DNA of 52,423 nucleotides from Zygnema cylindricum (lineage: Eukaryota > Streptophyta > Zygnematophyceae > Zygnematales > Zygnemataceae). The notes under the pieces are model-generated. The model was not told the DNA's origin, did no database searches, and saw only the letters and a program-made list of their open reading frames with translations. The translations under genes were made by a program, and so were the position numbers. Below are positions 20,614 to 31,740 of this stretch, in pieces (within the stretch, counting starts at the first letter, position 1; each line of letters opens with the position of its first letter). Location: NCBI GenBank assembly GCA_037447655.1, contig JBBHKE010000795.1, positions 1 to 52,423 on the forward strand, read 5' to 3'.

Positions 20614-22836
20614 CGTTGATGAGAATTCGTTTGGTTAGTAGGTCAGGTCACTGGGCTGTTTTGTTTGTCTGACCAGTTAATAGTCGTTGCGAACGATAGT
20701 TGGAGTCGGTTTGTCGAACAAGTCGTAAGTCTGTGAAAAGGTGTTCTGTCAATTAAGAGTTACCGGTATAACTGATTGTGGTCTGTCGCCTCGTTTGGCA
20801 AATACTTACTGCTGTCATTGTTTGTTTCGAGAGTTTTATTCGGTTTGTGGAATCTCAATCGTAGAGGTGGCGGTAACAGTAATTAAAATTAGCAGTTGTG
20901 CAATGAACACCCAGAGAGGTGGCGTTTGCTTCAGTGCAGCTGCATAATCGGTGGTTATGTATAGACTGGCTGCTGGTATTGCCCATGTTTCGGTCGGAGC
21001 TGGGCATTATGAGGGCTAGATCATTTCATGGTTACCTGTTCTGTTGACGATTAAAATTAATGACAATGGCGGTGGAGATGCTAACTCTAAGGTGTTTGGC
21101 TTATTTTGAGAGCTTTGTTTGTTACTGTCGTCATTCATAAACGGTTTGCTCCGCTGTCTGGTGTTAGTCAATATGGCCATTGAGAATTAACTGTCTTGTG
21201 GAAAAGTGTCTGAATGCTGAACAAGCTGTTTGGCTGAGGTTGATAGCAAGCGTTGCTGATAATTGACCAGTCTGTTTGTTTTGTCGGGTCACTGGACTGG
21301 ATGATTGGTTTGCTTAAGAGTAGTTGCCATTATCTGATGTGCAATATAAGAGAACTATTGTTACATGCTTCCAATTCAACCTCCTAGCTTATTTCTTTCT
21401 GATATTTTGTTTAGTTCCCCAGATGCCTGAAAGTTGAGTGGTACCAACTTATTTATTGGTGACAGCTTCTTTTTGGGGATTTTTTTTTTCATGGAGAACA
21501 CAGGTTATCATAATTTGATGTGATGAGACATCTTTATCGCATATGTTTGAGGTGTTAGTTTTTGAAGAGCTCTGTGAAACTTGTAGCTAGATATAATCTG
21601 AAGCCGCAGATTTCAGCGTGTGTAGCTGTCGTGCCATATGTTGCATGATGTTTAGCTGTTGCACAATCTTGGTGTGTAGTTGTATTGTTTATTTGAGATT
21701 TTAAAATGCTTATGAAACCTAACAAAGTTGTCAATGTTTTTCAGAACTGTTGAATCTAGCAACACTTTTGTTTTACAAATTTGTTGTATATCAATGGCTG
21801 AACAGAATTGATGTCGGTAACCTGTATGACAGTCAAGAGATTGGTTCAGGTTTTTGATGTCAATGTTACCTGTCATGTGTGCATCACTGTTAGGTTGCCC
21901 TATATGTTATGTTTTTGATTTAGTTGCCAAACATTTTGTTAGGGTTGAATGAAATGTTTTTTATGAAAATCACCGTGTGGTTAAATCTTTTGAGCAGATG
22001 GAAACAAATTAATGGAAAAGCTGAAACAAAGTTGAACAACCTTGCATGATAGCAGAAAAAATACAATGAAATTGAAGATTGAATGAACTTGTGATGACAA
22101 ATGAACGCAGTAAAATTAGTAATGTGAAGCACTAGCAAACGTCACTTTTCAGATGACAGACTTGTGGTTAGTATATTTCTGCTGACTCTTTTACACCTAT
22201 ATCTGAAGAAGACCACCCGAGTTGTGTTTTTGTGTGTGAGAAGCTTCCAAATGAATGTTTTCTGCTTTGTCTTACCAACTGCAACATTTCTCTGTTTTAA
22301 CTCTTCCAAAGTTCAGCCGTGTCACATATATCTGCCTACTTGTCACATATCTACACCAACAACGCTGCAAGACAGCGTCTATAGACAGCTAAAAATCTCA
22401 CATCAGAAACTGTTTAATGGACAAATATCATGTACAGGACAAGTATTGTATTGCTGTTGGTGATAGTATTTTTTCCGCTGCATACAACACATTCCCTAAT
22501 CTGGTGTTTGCTACTGAAAGAAACTATGCTCACCCTCTAATTGGCACTCCAAGAGAAATATGGACGTGCGAACAAAGAAAAGTTGTCTATAGTGGCGAAA
22601 AACATATTGACAATTACAGCGATACACGGTGTAATACACTGCTGGTAGGGAAGTTAGCCCCATGTTTGACCAGTATGTAAGTTATCAATAGATTGGAAAA
22701 GCTTGAAAGTGAAAGGCATAGAGTCTGCAATTTACATCACTACCTGAAAGCTTTGTGGAAATACCTTTAAAGGTTTACAAAGAGGGTATATCAAGGGGGG
22801 ATGAGTCTATTTAACTCTGTGACAATGAAAAATTAG
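20614..22836. other. Unclassified sequence before the non-LTR RT
   Basis: About 2.2 kb with many short phrases built on TGTTTGTCTGACCAG/GGTCAGGTCACTGG near 20640 and again near 21270-21300, suggesting an old internal repetition. I find no coding motif. It may be the 5' part of the non-LTR element or plain flank. A possible MITE sits inside at 22446-22631. Confidence 0.4.
22446..22631. mobile_element. Possible TA-flanked MITE, relative of 6528-6741
   Basis: The right end GTGGCGAAAAACATATTGAC...AGCGATACACGGTG closely follows the right end of the 6.5-kb MITE, and the left end pairs with it imperfectly. TA is present at 22632-22633 and roughly at the left border. The overlapping 87-codon open frame has no known motif and I do not call it a gene. 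Confidence 0.4.
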
Positions 22837-22993
22837 AAAAGGCACAAGGAACAACAATTGGTTATTCAGTTGGTTTCAATTGGTTTCCATGATTATTTCT
22901 CTCCTCATCAGTTTGGAGTGGCTACCCAGGGAGGTTGCGAAGCTGTGGTTCACGGGATTCGAGCGTTGATGGATGCCCATCCGGATTATTTAG
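22837..22993 (+). pseudogene. Non-LTR retrotransposon RT, N-terminal part (split gene)
   Basis: The plus frame reads SPHQFGVATQGGCEAVVHG then IRALMDAHPDYLVL, the block that precedes RT motif A in a class of non-LTR reverse transcriptases with C-terminal nuclease. It is cut at 22993 by the family A array, and the reading frame resumes in phase at 48842 after the duplicated TTTAG (22989-22993 and 48837-48841). Upstream of a TAG at 22834 I cannot follow the protein. Confidence 0.8.
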
Positions 22994-23985
22994 TGTTGAA
23001 AATAAGTATTTTCTAGGTCTAAATTAAATAAAAAGTGAAGAGAGCGCAAGCAGTCTGTCTCCACCTCTCTCTCTCCATCCCCCATACTTGTTGTAGTCAC
23101 TGAAGGAGAGAGAGAGAGAGAGTAGTGGAGCCATGGCTGCATCAGCTCCACTTGTGCAGGACTAAAGAGTGACCTAAGTCACTCTCAACAAAAGGTTGAG
23201 TCCGGCAGGACTCTAACCCCCAACCGACAGAGCATGGCGTAGCGGTTAGCTCTAACCGGTCTGTCGTAGAAGTTCGCTAGAGAATATAGGGTTTGATAAA
23301 TACTTATCCAGTATTACGGTAGTTATTCCGATTAACGGAAATACAAACATAAGTACATGGAGCGGATCAAATACAGTACGAATATGATTGCGCACGAAAC
23401 AAATGAATCAGCCATTTGTTTCAACGGTTGAGATTAAATACGAAATCCCATCCAACGGCACACGTCATCGCTTGAATCCCATGATGGTCACTTCGGCATT
23501 TAGACACGTGGCATGATCTGGCGCCACGTGGAGCGATAACAATCGGGCGCAGGAATTCCGAGGAACGTACGGATGAGTGAAAAGTGGACACGCGTCCGCT
23601 TAATAGCCTTGTCGTACATACGCCGTACAAAAGGACCACCGGCAACAGTACTTTTGATACGGTAGACTATTCTGATTGGTCCGTTCTCCAGTAGATAGGA
23701 GTTATTAGAGGGAATCAGGACTTAGTAAAATTTGGTAGACAGTAACCTCTCGCTTTGAGAGTTTGTACAAATTGGCATTTTTACTGCCTCATAACTTATC
23801 GCCTGGTTGCTCGTTTCAAAGATTGTTTTTCCTACCGACTCAAGGGAGTCCAGGGTGCACAGAGATGGAGTCATATTGTCTGCTTGTCTGCTTGGGTAGC
23901 AGTGGTTGCCATTGAAAGTGGGTTAGTTAATAACTATCTAGAGGCTTCTTGAATTCTGTAGTCCAATGGAGGACACAAAATTGCA
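22994..23985 (+). mobile_element. Family A LTR 1 (992 bp)
   Basis: Runs TGTTGAAAATAAG...AAATTGCA. It carries the U3 box ATACTTGTTGTAGTCACTGA (23084-23103), a GA microsatellite, the near-palindrome GAGTGACCTAAGTCACTC (23167-23184) and the antisense tRNA-like module. The last 20 bp are an ATG-led reading frame in phase with gag. Confidence 0.9.
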
Positions 23986-24000
23986 GGTTATGGGCCCACC
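23986..24000 (+). promoter_or_regulatory. Unit 1 primer-binding site
   Basis: GGTTATGGGCCCACC immediately after the LTR, a 15-nt match to the complement of the initiator tRNA-Met anticodon arm. Equivalent sites are at 30435-30449 (unit 2, perfect) and 35771-35785 (unit 3, first G changed to A). Confidence 0.85.
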
Positions 24001-24035
24001 CTCTAGGGTGCCCATCTTCAAGGGATCAGGGTTTA

Positions 24036-25151
24036 TGTAATTATGTGACCTCCATTGGTACACAGAATGTCCAGCTTATGTGAAACCTCTAGGATAGTAT
24101 ATGCACTTTTGAGTTTGACAATAAATAAGTCCCACCCTGGGACGCAAAAATTATGATTGACTTCACCCTTGTGTAGCCTGGACTCCCCTGATTCCGTTGC
24201 AAAAAGAATCACTGAATTTGCTCACTTGAGCATTAAGTTATGGCTGTTCAAAGACAGCATATTTGTACAGATGGCCTCTGGGAGAGAGAGGACTTTTCAA
24301 TATTTTTCTAAGTCCTGAAAAACTCCTAATAGCAATTCTAAACCAATCAAAAACGAGTACCCTAATTATCGTACATACAAAGTACACAAGCCGCCGTACT
24401 TTATGCACGGAAATATTCGGCACCACTTCCGGTCTGCCACGTGGCTTATAGGTCAACGTCATTCTGTCCTTTTTCCTCTTCCGGCATCCAATAGGATGAT
24501 GCCACGTGTCGTTTCCTCCCATTTCGCCGAACTTCTCCCAGATAGGTTTTCCGTCATCTCGGCACTCATGCGTGCCGTCCGTTCTTTTACGGCGACCGAT
24601 TTCAGCCGTTGGATCTGACGGCGCGCCGAATAAATGTGGACCGTTGAATTTCACCGGTCAATGTTCCGTGTTGACCGTTGAATTTCGACGGTCAACATTC
24701 CGTGTTGACCGCGTGAAATTCGTTCTCGCTTTGTGAACCGTTGATCGCAACATTTAATTTCGTCCGTTGAAAATTAAATGTTTGTTTCATTAATTTCGTG
24801 CGGTACTGCATTTCGTGCGGTACCACACGTTCCATGTAGCGTTTCGTTTCGTAGGATGTTAAATGGAATATGCGGTAGATATAACTTTTAAATCAATATC
24901 AAATACAAAGTATGTTACGTTTCACCAAGACCTAACGGATAAGGCGGATACCTAGGCCGTACGGTTCTTCTCCGGAGGATACAGGATCAAATCCTGTCTG
25001 TGGCATTGTTACTTTTGCAGGAGCCATATCTCATGTCTATCTTCTCATCTGTCTAAGGCAGACATGGCTGCCAGTCAGTTCTCAGTGACTACGACAAGTA
25101 TGACAAATGTAGGACCCTAAAAGATAAAATATAAAATACGATTTTTCAACA
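24036..25151 (-). mobile_element. Solo copia family C LTR, TSD GTTTA (1116 bp)
   Basis: It lies in unit 1 shortly after the gag start, between two copies of GTTTA (24031-24035 and 25152-25156). On the minus strand it reads TGTTGAAAAATCG...CAATTACA. Its terminal 20 bp again form ATG plus five codons, and the plus strand has the module TAACGGATAAGGC...GGATCAAATCC (B-box-like at 24984-24994). It has no internal region, so it formed by LTR-LTR recombination after insertion. Confidence 0.92.
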
Positions 25152-25156
25152 GTTTA

Positions 25157-26412
25157 TCTATTAAGAAGCCATGATGACAGGGGCTTTGTGTGAAAAACGA
25201 TACTGGGGTATTGTTAGTGGACAAGTGAAACGTCCACCTCCGGAACACCACCGGGATTTGGTGTAATAAGGTTTTCTAGATGAACATCTGCTGTAGCAGA
25301 GGAGGCAAATGATGGGGACAGCAGTGTGTCCGAAAAAGGGAAAGAAAAGGAGACACCTCTTACTCCTATTGCACCTATTCCCAAGACACCCGGAGCGGCG
25401 ATCGTGAAGACCATGGAGACCGATACTCAAATGTGGGAAGACACCAACATGGTTGCTAAGAACCTCATTCTGAGACACCTCACACAATCTTTGGCAACTC
25501 CCCACCTTCACGTTTACAAGGCCGAGGAGTTGTGGGTGAGTTTGATAGAGATCTATAGAGCTGGTACCATTTAGGAGCTCCAGTTGGCACGAAAAAAGTT
25601 GGGAAATTATTCTTACAAAGGGGGAAAGATGTTAGATTATTGTAATGATCTTTCTTGTTTGTATATAGAGATGGAGTGCCGGATGGACAGGTACAATGAA
25701 GATGAAGGTTAACATTCTTATCATGAAGTTACCCGACAAGTATGAGAATATAGTGTACAGGGTTCAGGGAATGAGTGATAGTTCATAGACGTGGAATACA
25801 GTGGTCCGCATGATACTTGTGCAGGAGAACACGATTGAAGTCAGGAGAGGAGGAAAGATCGTGCAAGCTTTAGCCGTCGAATGGGACAGGTGGAGACCAG
25901 ATCCGAAAAAGCCATACAAACAAGAAAGAATTCAGCCTAGAGGACCGAGGCCCCCAAAGGGCCTATGTCATTTTTGCAAAAAGCCAGGACACTTTATCGA
26001 TTATTGTGTCAAGCTGTCGGAGCTGAGGCTCCAAGAGGATCATGGAGGGGGTTCTTCCGGAGGGAAGAAAAAGGCACTTTTGGTCACAAAGGTGACAAAA
26101 GACACCGAGGACGAGTATTCTGAGGAGGATGGGGCGCTTCTTCTTGAGGAGAGTCTGGAGGAGAAGGAGATCCCTCGGAGAATGAAGTGTGCCCTTGGAG
26201 CAATTTGGGAAGCTCCACAGGAAGGATGAATTTTCGACTCAGGTGCATCCATGCATATGTGTTGTGACAAGGACCTCTTCACTAAGCTAAGGAAAATCCC
26301 AACTGTAGAAACATAGTATGGGGATGGGAGAGTGGTAACTACAGATCTAGTGGGATAAGTAGATCTAAAAGTCTTAGTAGAGGGTAAGACTTCTATACTC
26401 ACTTTCTCAGAT
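25157..26412 (+). pseudogene. Unit 1 gag and protease remnant
   Basis: Gag is separated from its start (23966) by the solo LTR. An early TAA replaces a conserved tryptophan, a frameshift follows near 25243, and more stops are seen near 25572 and 25786. Recognisable pieces are KGKEKETPLTP, HLHVYKAEELWVSLIEIYRAGTI, IEVRRGGKIVQAL and the zinc knuckle CHFCKKPGHFIDYC. Protease has IFDSGASMHMC with the DSGA triplet intact, but stops flank it near 26227, 26314 and 26356. Confidence 0.85.
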
Positions 26413-27480
26413 GTGCTGTATATTCCTCAGCTGAGTAAAAATCTTGTCTCTACATCTGTTTTAGATGACAAAGAATTTGATACCTTCACTAGAAAGGGAG
26501 TCTTTACAACTAAGTTTGGGGATGAGGTTTACTTCATTGCAGAAAAGGGTAGCCAAGGAATGTTTAGGCTTAACCTGAGTAATGAAAAGAAGAATGCTTA
26601 TAATTTTGGTGTCCCAAAGTTGATGATATGGCATAAGCGGTTGGGGCATGTGCATTTTGATTGGTTGAGGGAAATGAAGAGGCTTGGTGTAGTGGAAGGC
26701 ATTCCGTTCAGTGACACTGAAATGGTGGATGATTGTAGTGGCTGTGCCCAAGGAAAGGCTAACAGACTTCCTTTTCCTAAAGCCACCACATATAGAGGAG
26801 AGAAGGTATTTGATTTAATCCACACAGATATCTGGGGACCAGCAAGGGTACCCTCAGTTGGAGGGAAGAGGTATATGTTGACAATTACTGATGACTGGTC
26901 TTGATATTCCAGAGTCTACTTCCTAAAAACCAAGTCTGAAACACCAAGTTACTTCAAAGAATATAAAGCCTGGAGTGAGAAGTTGCATGGAACCCCCATT
27001 AAAAGAATAAGGAGTGATAACGGGGAGAATATACCTCTAACCAGTTTGAGGAATACTTGAGAGATGAGGGAGTTATGCACCAAAAAACTGTACCACATAA
27101 TCCAGAGCAAAATGGAGTAGCTGAGAGGTTAAACCGAACACTAGGAGATAGTGTAAGCAGTATGTTGGCTAACAAGAAAATAGGAAAGAGATTTTGGGCA
27201 GAAGCCATGAACTGTGCCAACTATATTAAAAATAGAGTCCATACCTCAACAGTCAAAGGTATGACACCTTATGAGAGATGGGTTGGAAGGAAACCGGATA
27301 TCTCTCACTTTAAAATATTTGGTAGCCAAGTTTACAATCTAGATACGGATAAGAAAAACTGAAAACTTGATGCTAAGGGAAAACCCACATATTTTGTAGG
27401 ATATGATGAGGATGTCAAGGGATATAGAGTCTATGACTTAGCAAAGCATGATATCATCTGGTCAAACATCTAGATTTTAT
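26413..27480 (+). pseudogene. Unit 1 integrase remnant
   Basis: The 163-codon frame 26413-26904 covers the GAG-pre-integrase region and the HHCC zinc finger (WHKRLGHVHF...CSGCAQGK), plus the first catalytic aspartate in LIHTDIWGP. It ends at a TGA replacing arginine after ITDDWS. A lost G near 27024 shifts the frame within the second catalytic block (RSDNGGEY in relatives). The frame resumes at 27057 with the catalytic glutamate in NGVAERLN and continues to a TGA in place of tryptophan at 27359-27361. Confidence 0.85.
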
Positions 27481-27821
27481 AGATGAAGGAAAGTCAATTG
27501 ACCCCTTCAAATATACCAAAAAGATAAGAATCAGGTTTGAGTCAAAAGTGAGGAGAACTTTGTTTTTCCCGAAAAGGACACGAGTGAGACAGTGATTGCA
27601 CATTCAAGGGAGATCCAAGAAACAAGAGAGTTATCGGATACCTCACATATTATTATGGAATTTGAGGAGACAAAAGTGGAGGAACCAGACTCGACTTCCA
27701 TGGATAGGAGAGACGATGAGACAGTAAGGAGAAACCCAAGACTTCCCTCTATTCCAGCCTAAGAGTTTGAGGGAGGAAGAAGAAGCAACAAAAGGATATA
27801 GGAGAAACAAGCTGCTTGAAA

Positions 27822-29425
27822 GGTAACTAAGCTATCTCATCCTGATGAGCCTCAGTCATTTCCTGAGGTTGTGAACAACCTAGAAAAAGACAGATGGATT
27901 AGAGCCATAAATGATGAGATGGCCTCCATCATGGAAGCAAATAATTGGGAGGTAGCATATTGTCATCCAGACAGAAAACCTATAGGCTGTAAATGGGTAT
28001 TTAAACTAAAACTAAACCCAGATAATACCATTGAAAGAAATAAGGCTCGTTTGGTAGCAAAGGGGTTCACCCAAAAGAAAGGGATTGACTATGAGGAGAC
28101 ATTTGCTCCAGTTGTTTGGTTCCCATTAGTAAGGATTCTCCTTAGTCTGGCAGTAGCGGAAGACATAGAAATACATCAGATGGACAATAAAACCGCCTTC
28201 CTCAATGGTGAGTCAAAGGAAGAAATCATCATGCGGCAACCGGAAGGGTTTGTGGAGAATGGGGAAGAGAGCAAAGTCTGCAGGCTCATAAAGTCATTAT
28301 ATGGACTTAAGCACGCTCCCTCACAGTGAAATATGAATCTAGATGAGTTTCTTACATGTCTTGGATATATTCGGATCAGCTATGACCATTCTATCTATAT
28401 GTTTGAAGATGAGGATGGTGTGATTTTTATTGCAATTTATGTGGATGATCTGCTGGTGTTAAGTAAGTCTTTGGAAAAGATCAATAAATTAAAGAAAGAT
28501 CTTAGAAGCACGTTTGACATGAAGGATTTAGGGGAGGCAAGATAGCATTTGGGAATCCAAATGGAAAGAAATAGGGGGAAAAGGATCATTAGACTCACTC
28601 AAAAAGAAGCAATAGGAAATATGCTTGAGAAATTCCAGATGGAGAAAGCAAACAGTTGTACCACTCCCATAGACTTAAAGAAAGTAAGTGATGGGAGTGT
28701 AGAAGGAGGAGTGATAATCTTAGATGATCAGATGAGTCAGAGGAGAGAGAGTTTATGAAGTCCCTCCATTCCAAACAGGTTGTAGGAAGTTTAATATACT
28801 TTATGAATTGTACCAGGCCGGACATAGCGGCAGCAGTTGGAGTACTCAGTAGAAGTCTTAATGATCCTCGAAAGAGAGACTGGGAGGCAGCCAAGAGAAT
28901 CATGAGATATCTGGTAGGAACCAGAGAATTATGGTTACATTTGGGAGGGGAGCACTCTGATATCAATACTTGGAGTGATGCCAGTTATGGGGATGCACCT
29001 ATGAGAAGATGCACTTCTGGATATGTTTTGTATGTGGGGAAAGTGTTTGCTGTTGGAGCAGTAAGCAACAAAAGATGGTTGCTCAGTCTACTATGGAGGC
29101 TGAGTATATGGCCTCTTGTTCTGCTATAAAAGAATTAATGTGGGTCAAGTCATTATTGCAAGAACTGGGGTATATGAAGGAGAGAGTGCCTGAAGTCTTT
29201 TGTGATAATCAAGTTGCAATTGCAATTGCAGCCAATCAAAAACATCATTTTAAAGCTAAACATATGGACATAAGATTGAGCTTTATGAGAGAAAAAGTTA
29301 AATATAGAATTTTGAATCTAATGTATAGACCTGATGAAGAAATGGTGGCTGACATGATGACCAAATGTGTGCCCTCTCCTTAACTAAAATATTGTAGAGA
29401 AAAATGCGGGTTGAAAGAAAAATAA
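27822..29425 (+). pseudogene. Unit 1 reverse transcriptase and RNase H remnant
   Basis: RT begins around KLSHPDEPQSFPEV and covers GCKWVFKLKLN, the motif A region MDNKTAFLNG (relatives have [10 protein letters not shown]), SLYGLK and the catalytic YVDDLLVLS. It is interrupted by TGA at 28327-28329 and TAG at 28543-28545. RNase H follows with WSDASYGDAP, a frameshift near 29040, MEAEYMASCS, CDNQVAIAI and MVADMMTK. The block is almost identical to 33.15-34.56 kb in unit 2, lesions included. A purine tract (29435-29449) precedes the next LTR. Confidence 0.88.
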
Positions 29426-29449
29426 AAATAGGCTAGAAAATAACGGGAG

Positions 29450-30434
29450 TGTTGAAAAAAAGTATTTTCTAGGTCTAAACTAAATAAAAAGTGAAGAGAG
29501 CGCAAACAGTCTATCTCCACCTCTCTCTCTCCACCCCCCATACTTGTTGTAGTCACTGAAGGAGAGAGAGAGTAGTGGAGCATGGCTGTCTCAGCTCCAC
29601 TTGTGCAGGACTAAAGAGTGACCTAAGTCACTCTCAACAAAAGGTTGAGTCCTGCAGGACTCGAACCCGCGACCGACAGAGCATGGCGTAGCCGTTAGCT
29701 CTAACCGGTCTGTCGTAGAGGTTCGCTAGAGAATATTGGGTTTGATATATACTTATCCAGTGTTACGGTAGTTATTCCAATTAACGGAAATAGAGACATA
29801 AGTACATGGAGCAGATCAAATACAATACGAATATGATTCCGCACGGAAGAAATGAATCATCTATTTGTTTAGACGGTTGAGATCAAATACGAAATCCCAT
29901 CCGACGACACACGTCATCGCCGGGATCACGGAATGGTCACATCGGCATTTAATCACGTGGCATGACCTAGCGCCACGTGGAGAGATAACATTCGGTCGCG
30001 GGAATTTCGAGGAACGTATGGACGAGTGAAAAGTGGACACGCGTCCGCTTAATAGCCTTGTCGTACATGTGCTGTACAACAGGTACACCGGCAGTAGTAC
30101 TTTTGATACAGTACACTATTTTGATTGGTCTGTTCTCCAGTAGATAGGAGTTATTAGAGGGAATCAGGACTTAAGAAAATTTGGTAGGTAGTCACCTCTC
30201 TCTATGAGAGTTTGTACAAATTGGCAATTTTACAGCCTCATAACTTATTGCGTGGTTTGGCGTTTCAAAGATTCTTTTTCCTACGGACTAAGGGGAGTCC
30301 ATGCTGCACAGGGATGCAGTGAGATTGTCTGGTTGTCTGCTTAGGTAGCAGTGGTTGCCATTGAAAGTGGGTTAGTTAATAACTTTCTAGAGGCTTCCTG
30401 AATTCTACATTCCAATGGAAGACACAGAATTGCA
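29450..30434 (+). mobile_element. Family A LTR 2 (985 bp, shared by units 1 and 2)
   Basis: Runs TGTTGAAAAAAAG...AGAATTGCA with no target duplication of its own: purine tract on the left, primer site on the right. It acts as 3' LTR of unit 1 and 5' LTR of unit 2. The antisense tRNA-like module is best preserved here (29643-29715), with B-box GGTTCGAGTCC on the minus strand (29657-29667). Confidence 0.9.
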
Positions 30435-31740
30435 GGTTATGGGCCCACCCTCTAGGGTGCCCATCTTCAATGGACAAAGGTTTATCTATTGGGAAGCCAT
30501 GATGACAAGGCTTTGTGTGAAAAACGATACTAGGGTATTGTTAGTGGACAAGTGAACGTCCACCTTAGGGAACACCACCGGGATTTGGTGTAATAAGGTT
30601 TTTTGGAGCAACATCTACTGCAGCAGAGGAGGCAAATGATGGGGACAGTAGTGTGTCCGAAAAGGGGAGAGAAAAAGAGACACCTCTTACTCCTATTGCT
30701 CCTATTCCCACAACACCCGAAGCGGCGATCGTGAAGACCATGGAGACCGATACTCAAATGTGGGAAGACACCAACATGGTTGCCAAGAACTTCATTATGA
30801 GACACCTCACACAAGCTTTGGCAACTCCCCACCATCACGTTTTCAAGGCCAAGGAGTTGTGGGTGAGATTGATAGAGATCTATAGAGTTGGTACCATTAA
30901 GGAGCTCCAATTGGCACAGCAAAAGTTGGGAAATTATACTTTCAAAGGGGGAAATATGTTTGATTATTGTAATGATCTTTCTTGTTTGTATATAGAGATG
31001 GAGAGTGCCGGATGAACAGGTACAATGAAGATGAAGGTTAACACTCTCATCATGAAGTTACCCGACGAGTATGAGAATATAGTGTACAAGGCACAGGGAA
31101 TGATTGATAGTTCATGGACGTGGTATACAGTGGTCCGCATGATACTTGTGCAAGAGAACACGATTGAAGTCAGGGGAGGAGCAAAGAGCGTTCAAGCTCT
31201 AGCCGTCGGAGGGGACATGTAGAGACCATATCCAAAAAAGCCATACAAACGAGAAAGAATTCAGCCTAGAGGAGCGAGGCCCCCAAAGGGCCTATGTCAT
31301 TTTTGCAAAAAGCCAGGACACTTTATCGCAGATTGTGTCAAGCTGTCAAAGCTGAGGCTCCAAGAGAATCATGGAGAGGGTTCTTCCGGAGAGAAGAAAA
31401 AGGCACTTTTGGTCACAAATGTGACTGGAGACACCGAGGACGAGTCCTTTGAGGAGGATGGGGAGGTTCTTCTTGACGACAGTTTGAGGAGAAGGAGATC
31501 CCTCGGAGACAGAAGTGTGCCGTTTGAGCAATTTGGGAATCTCCACAGGAAGGATGGATTTTCGACTCAGGTGCATCCATGCATATGTGTCGTGACAAGG
31601 ACCTCTTCACTAAGCTAAGGAAAATCCCAACTGTAGAAACCGAGTATGGGGATGGGAGAGTTGTTACTACAGATCTAGTGGGATCAATAGATCCAAAAGT
31701 CATAGTGGAGGGTAAGACTTCTATACTCACTTTCTCAGAT
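30415..31740 (+). pseudogene. Unit 2 gag and protease remnant
   Basis: It opens at the LTR-borne ATG (30415), reads through the primer site into gag, then loses frame by a base deletion near 30510. A 120-codon gag frame (30653-31015) holds QMWEDTNMVAKNFIMRHLTQ and VRLIEIYRVGTIKELQLAQQKL. Later come MKLPDEYENIVYKAQGM, the knuckle CHFCKKPGHFIADC and protease WIFDSGASMHMC with DSGA intact. Confidence 0.85.

Noticed and set aside
22417-22680. 87-codon plus-strand frame
   Set aside because: Overlaps a likely MITE and has no homology I recognise; codon content is unremarkable.
29643-29715. tRNA gene in the family A LTR
   Set aside because: T-arm and B-box look good, but the acceptor stem does not pair, the A-box to B-box distance is short and no anticodon arm is convincing. 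Kept as a tRNA-like module only.
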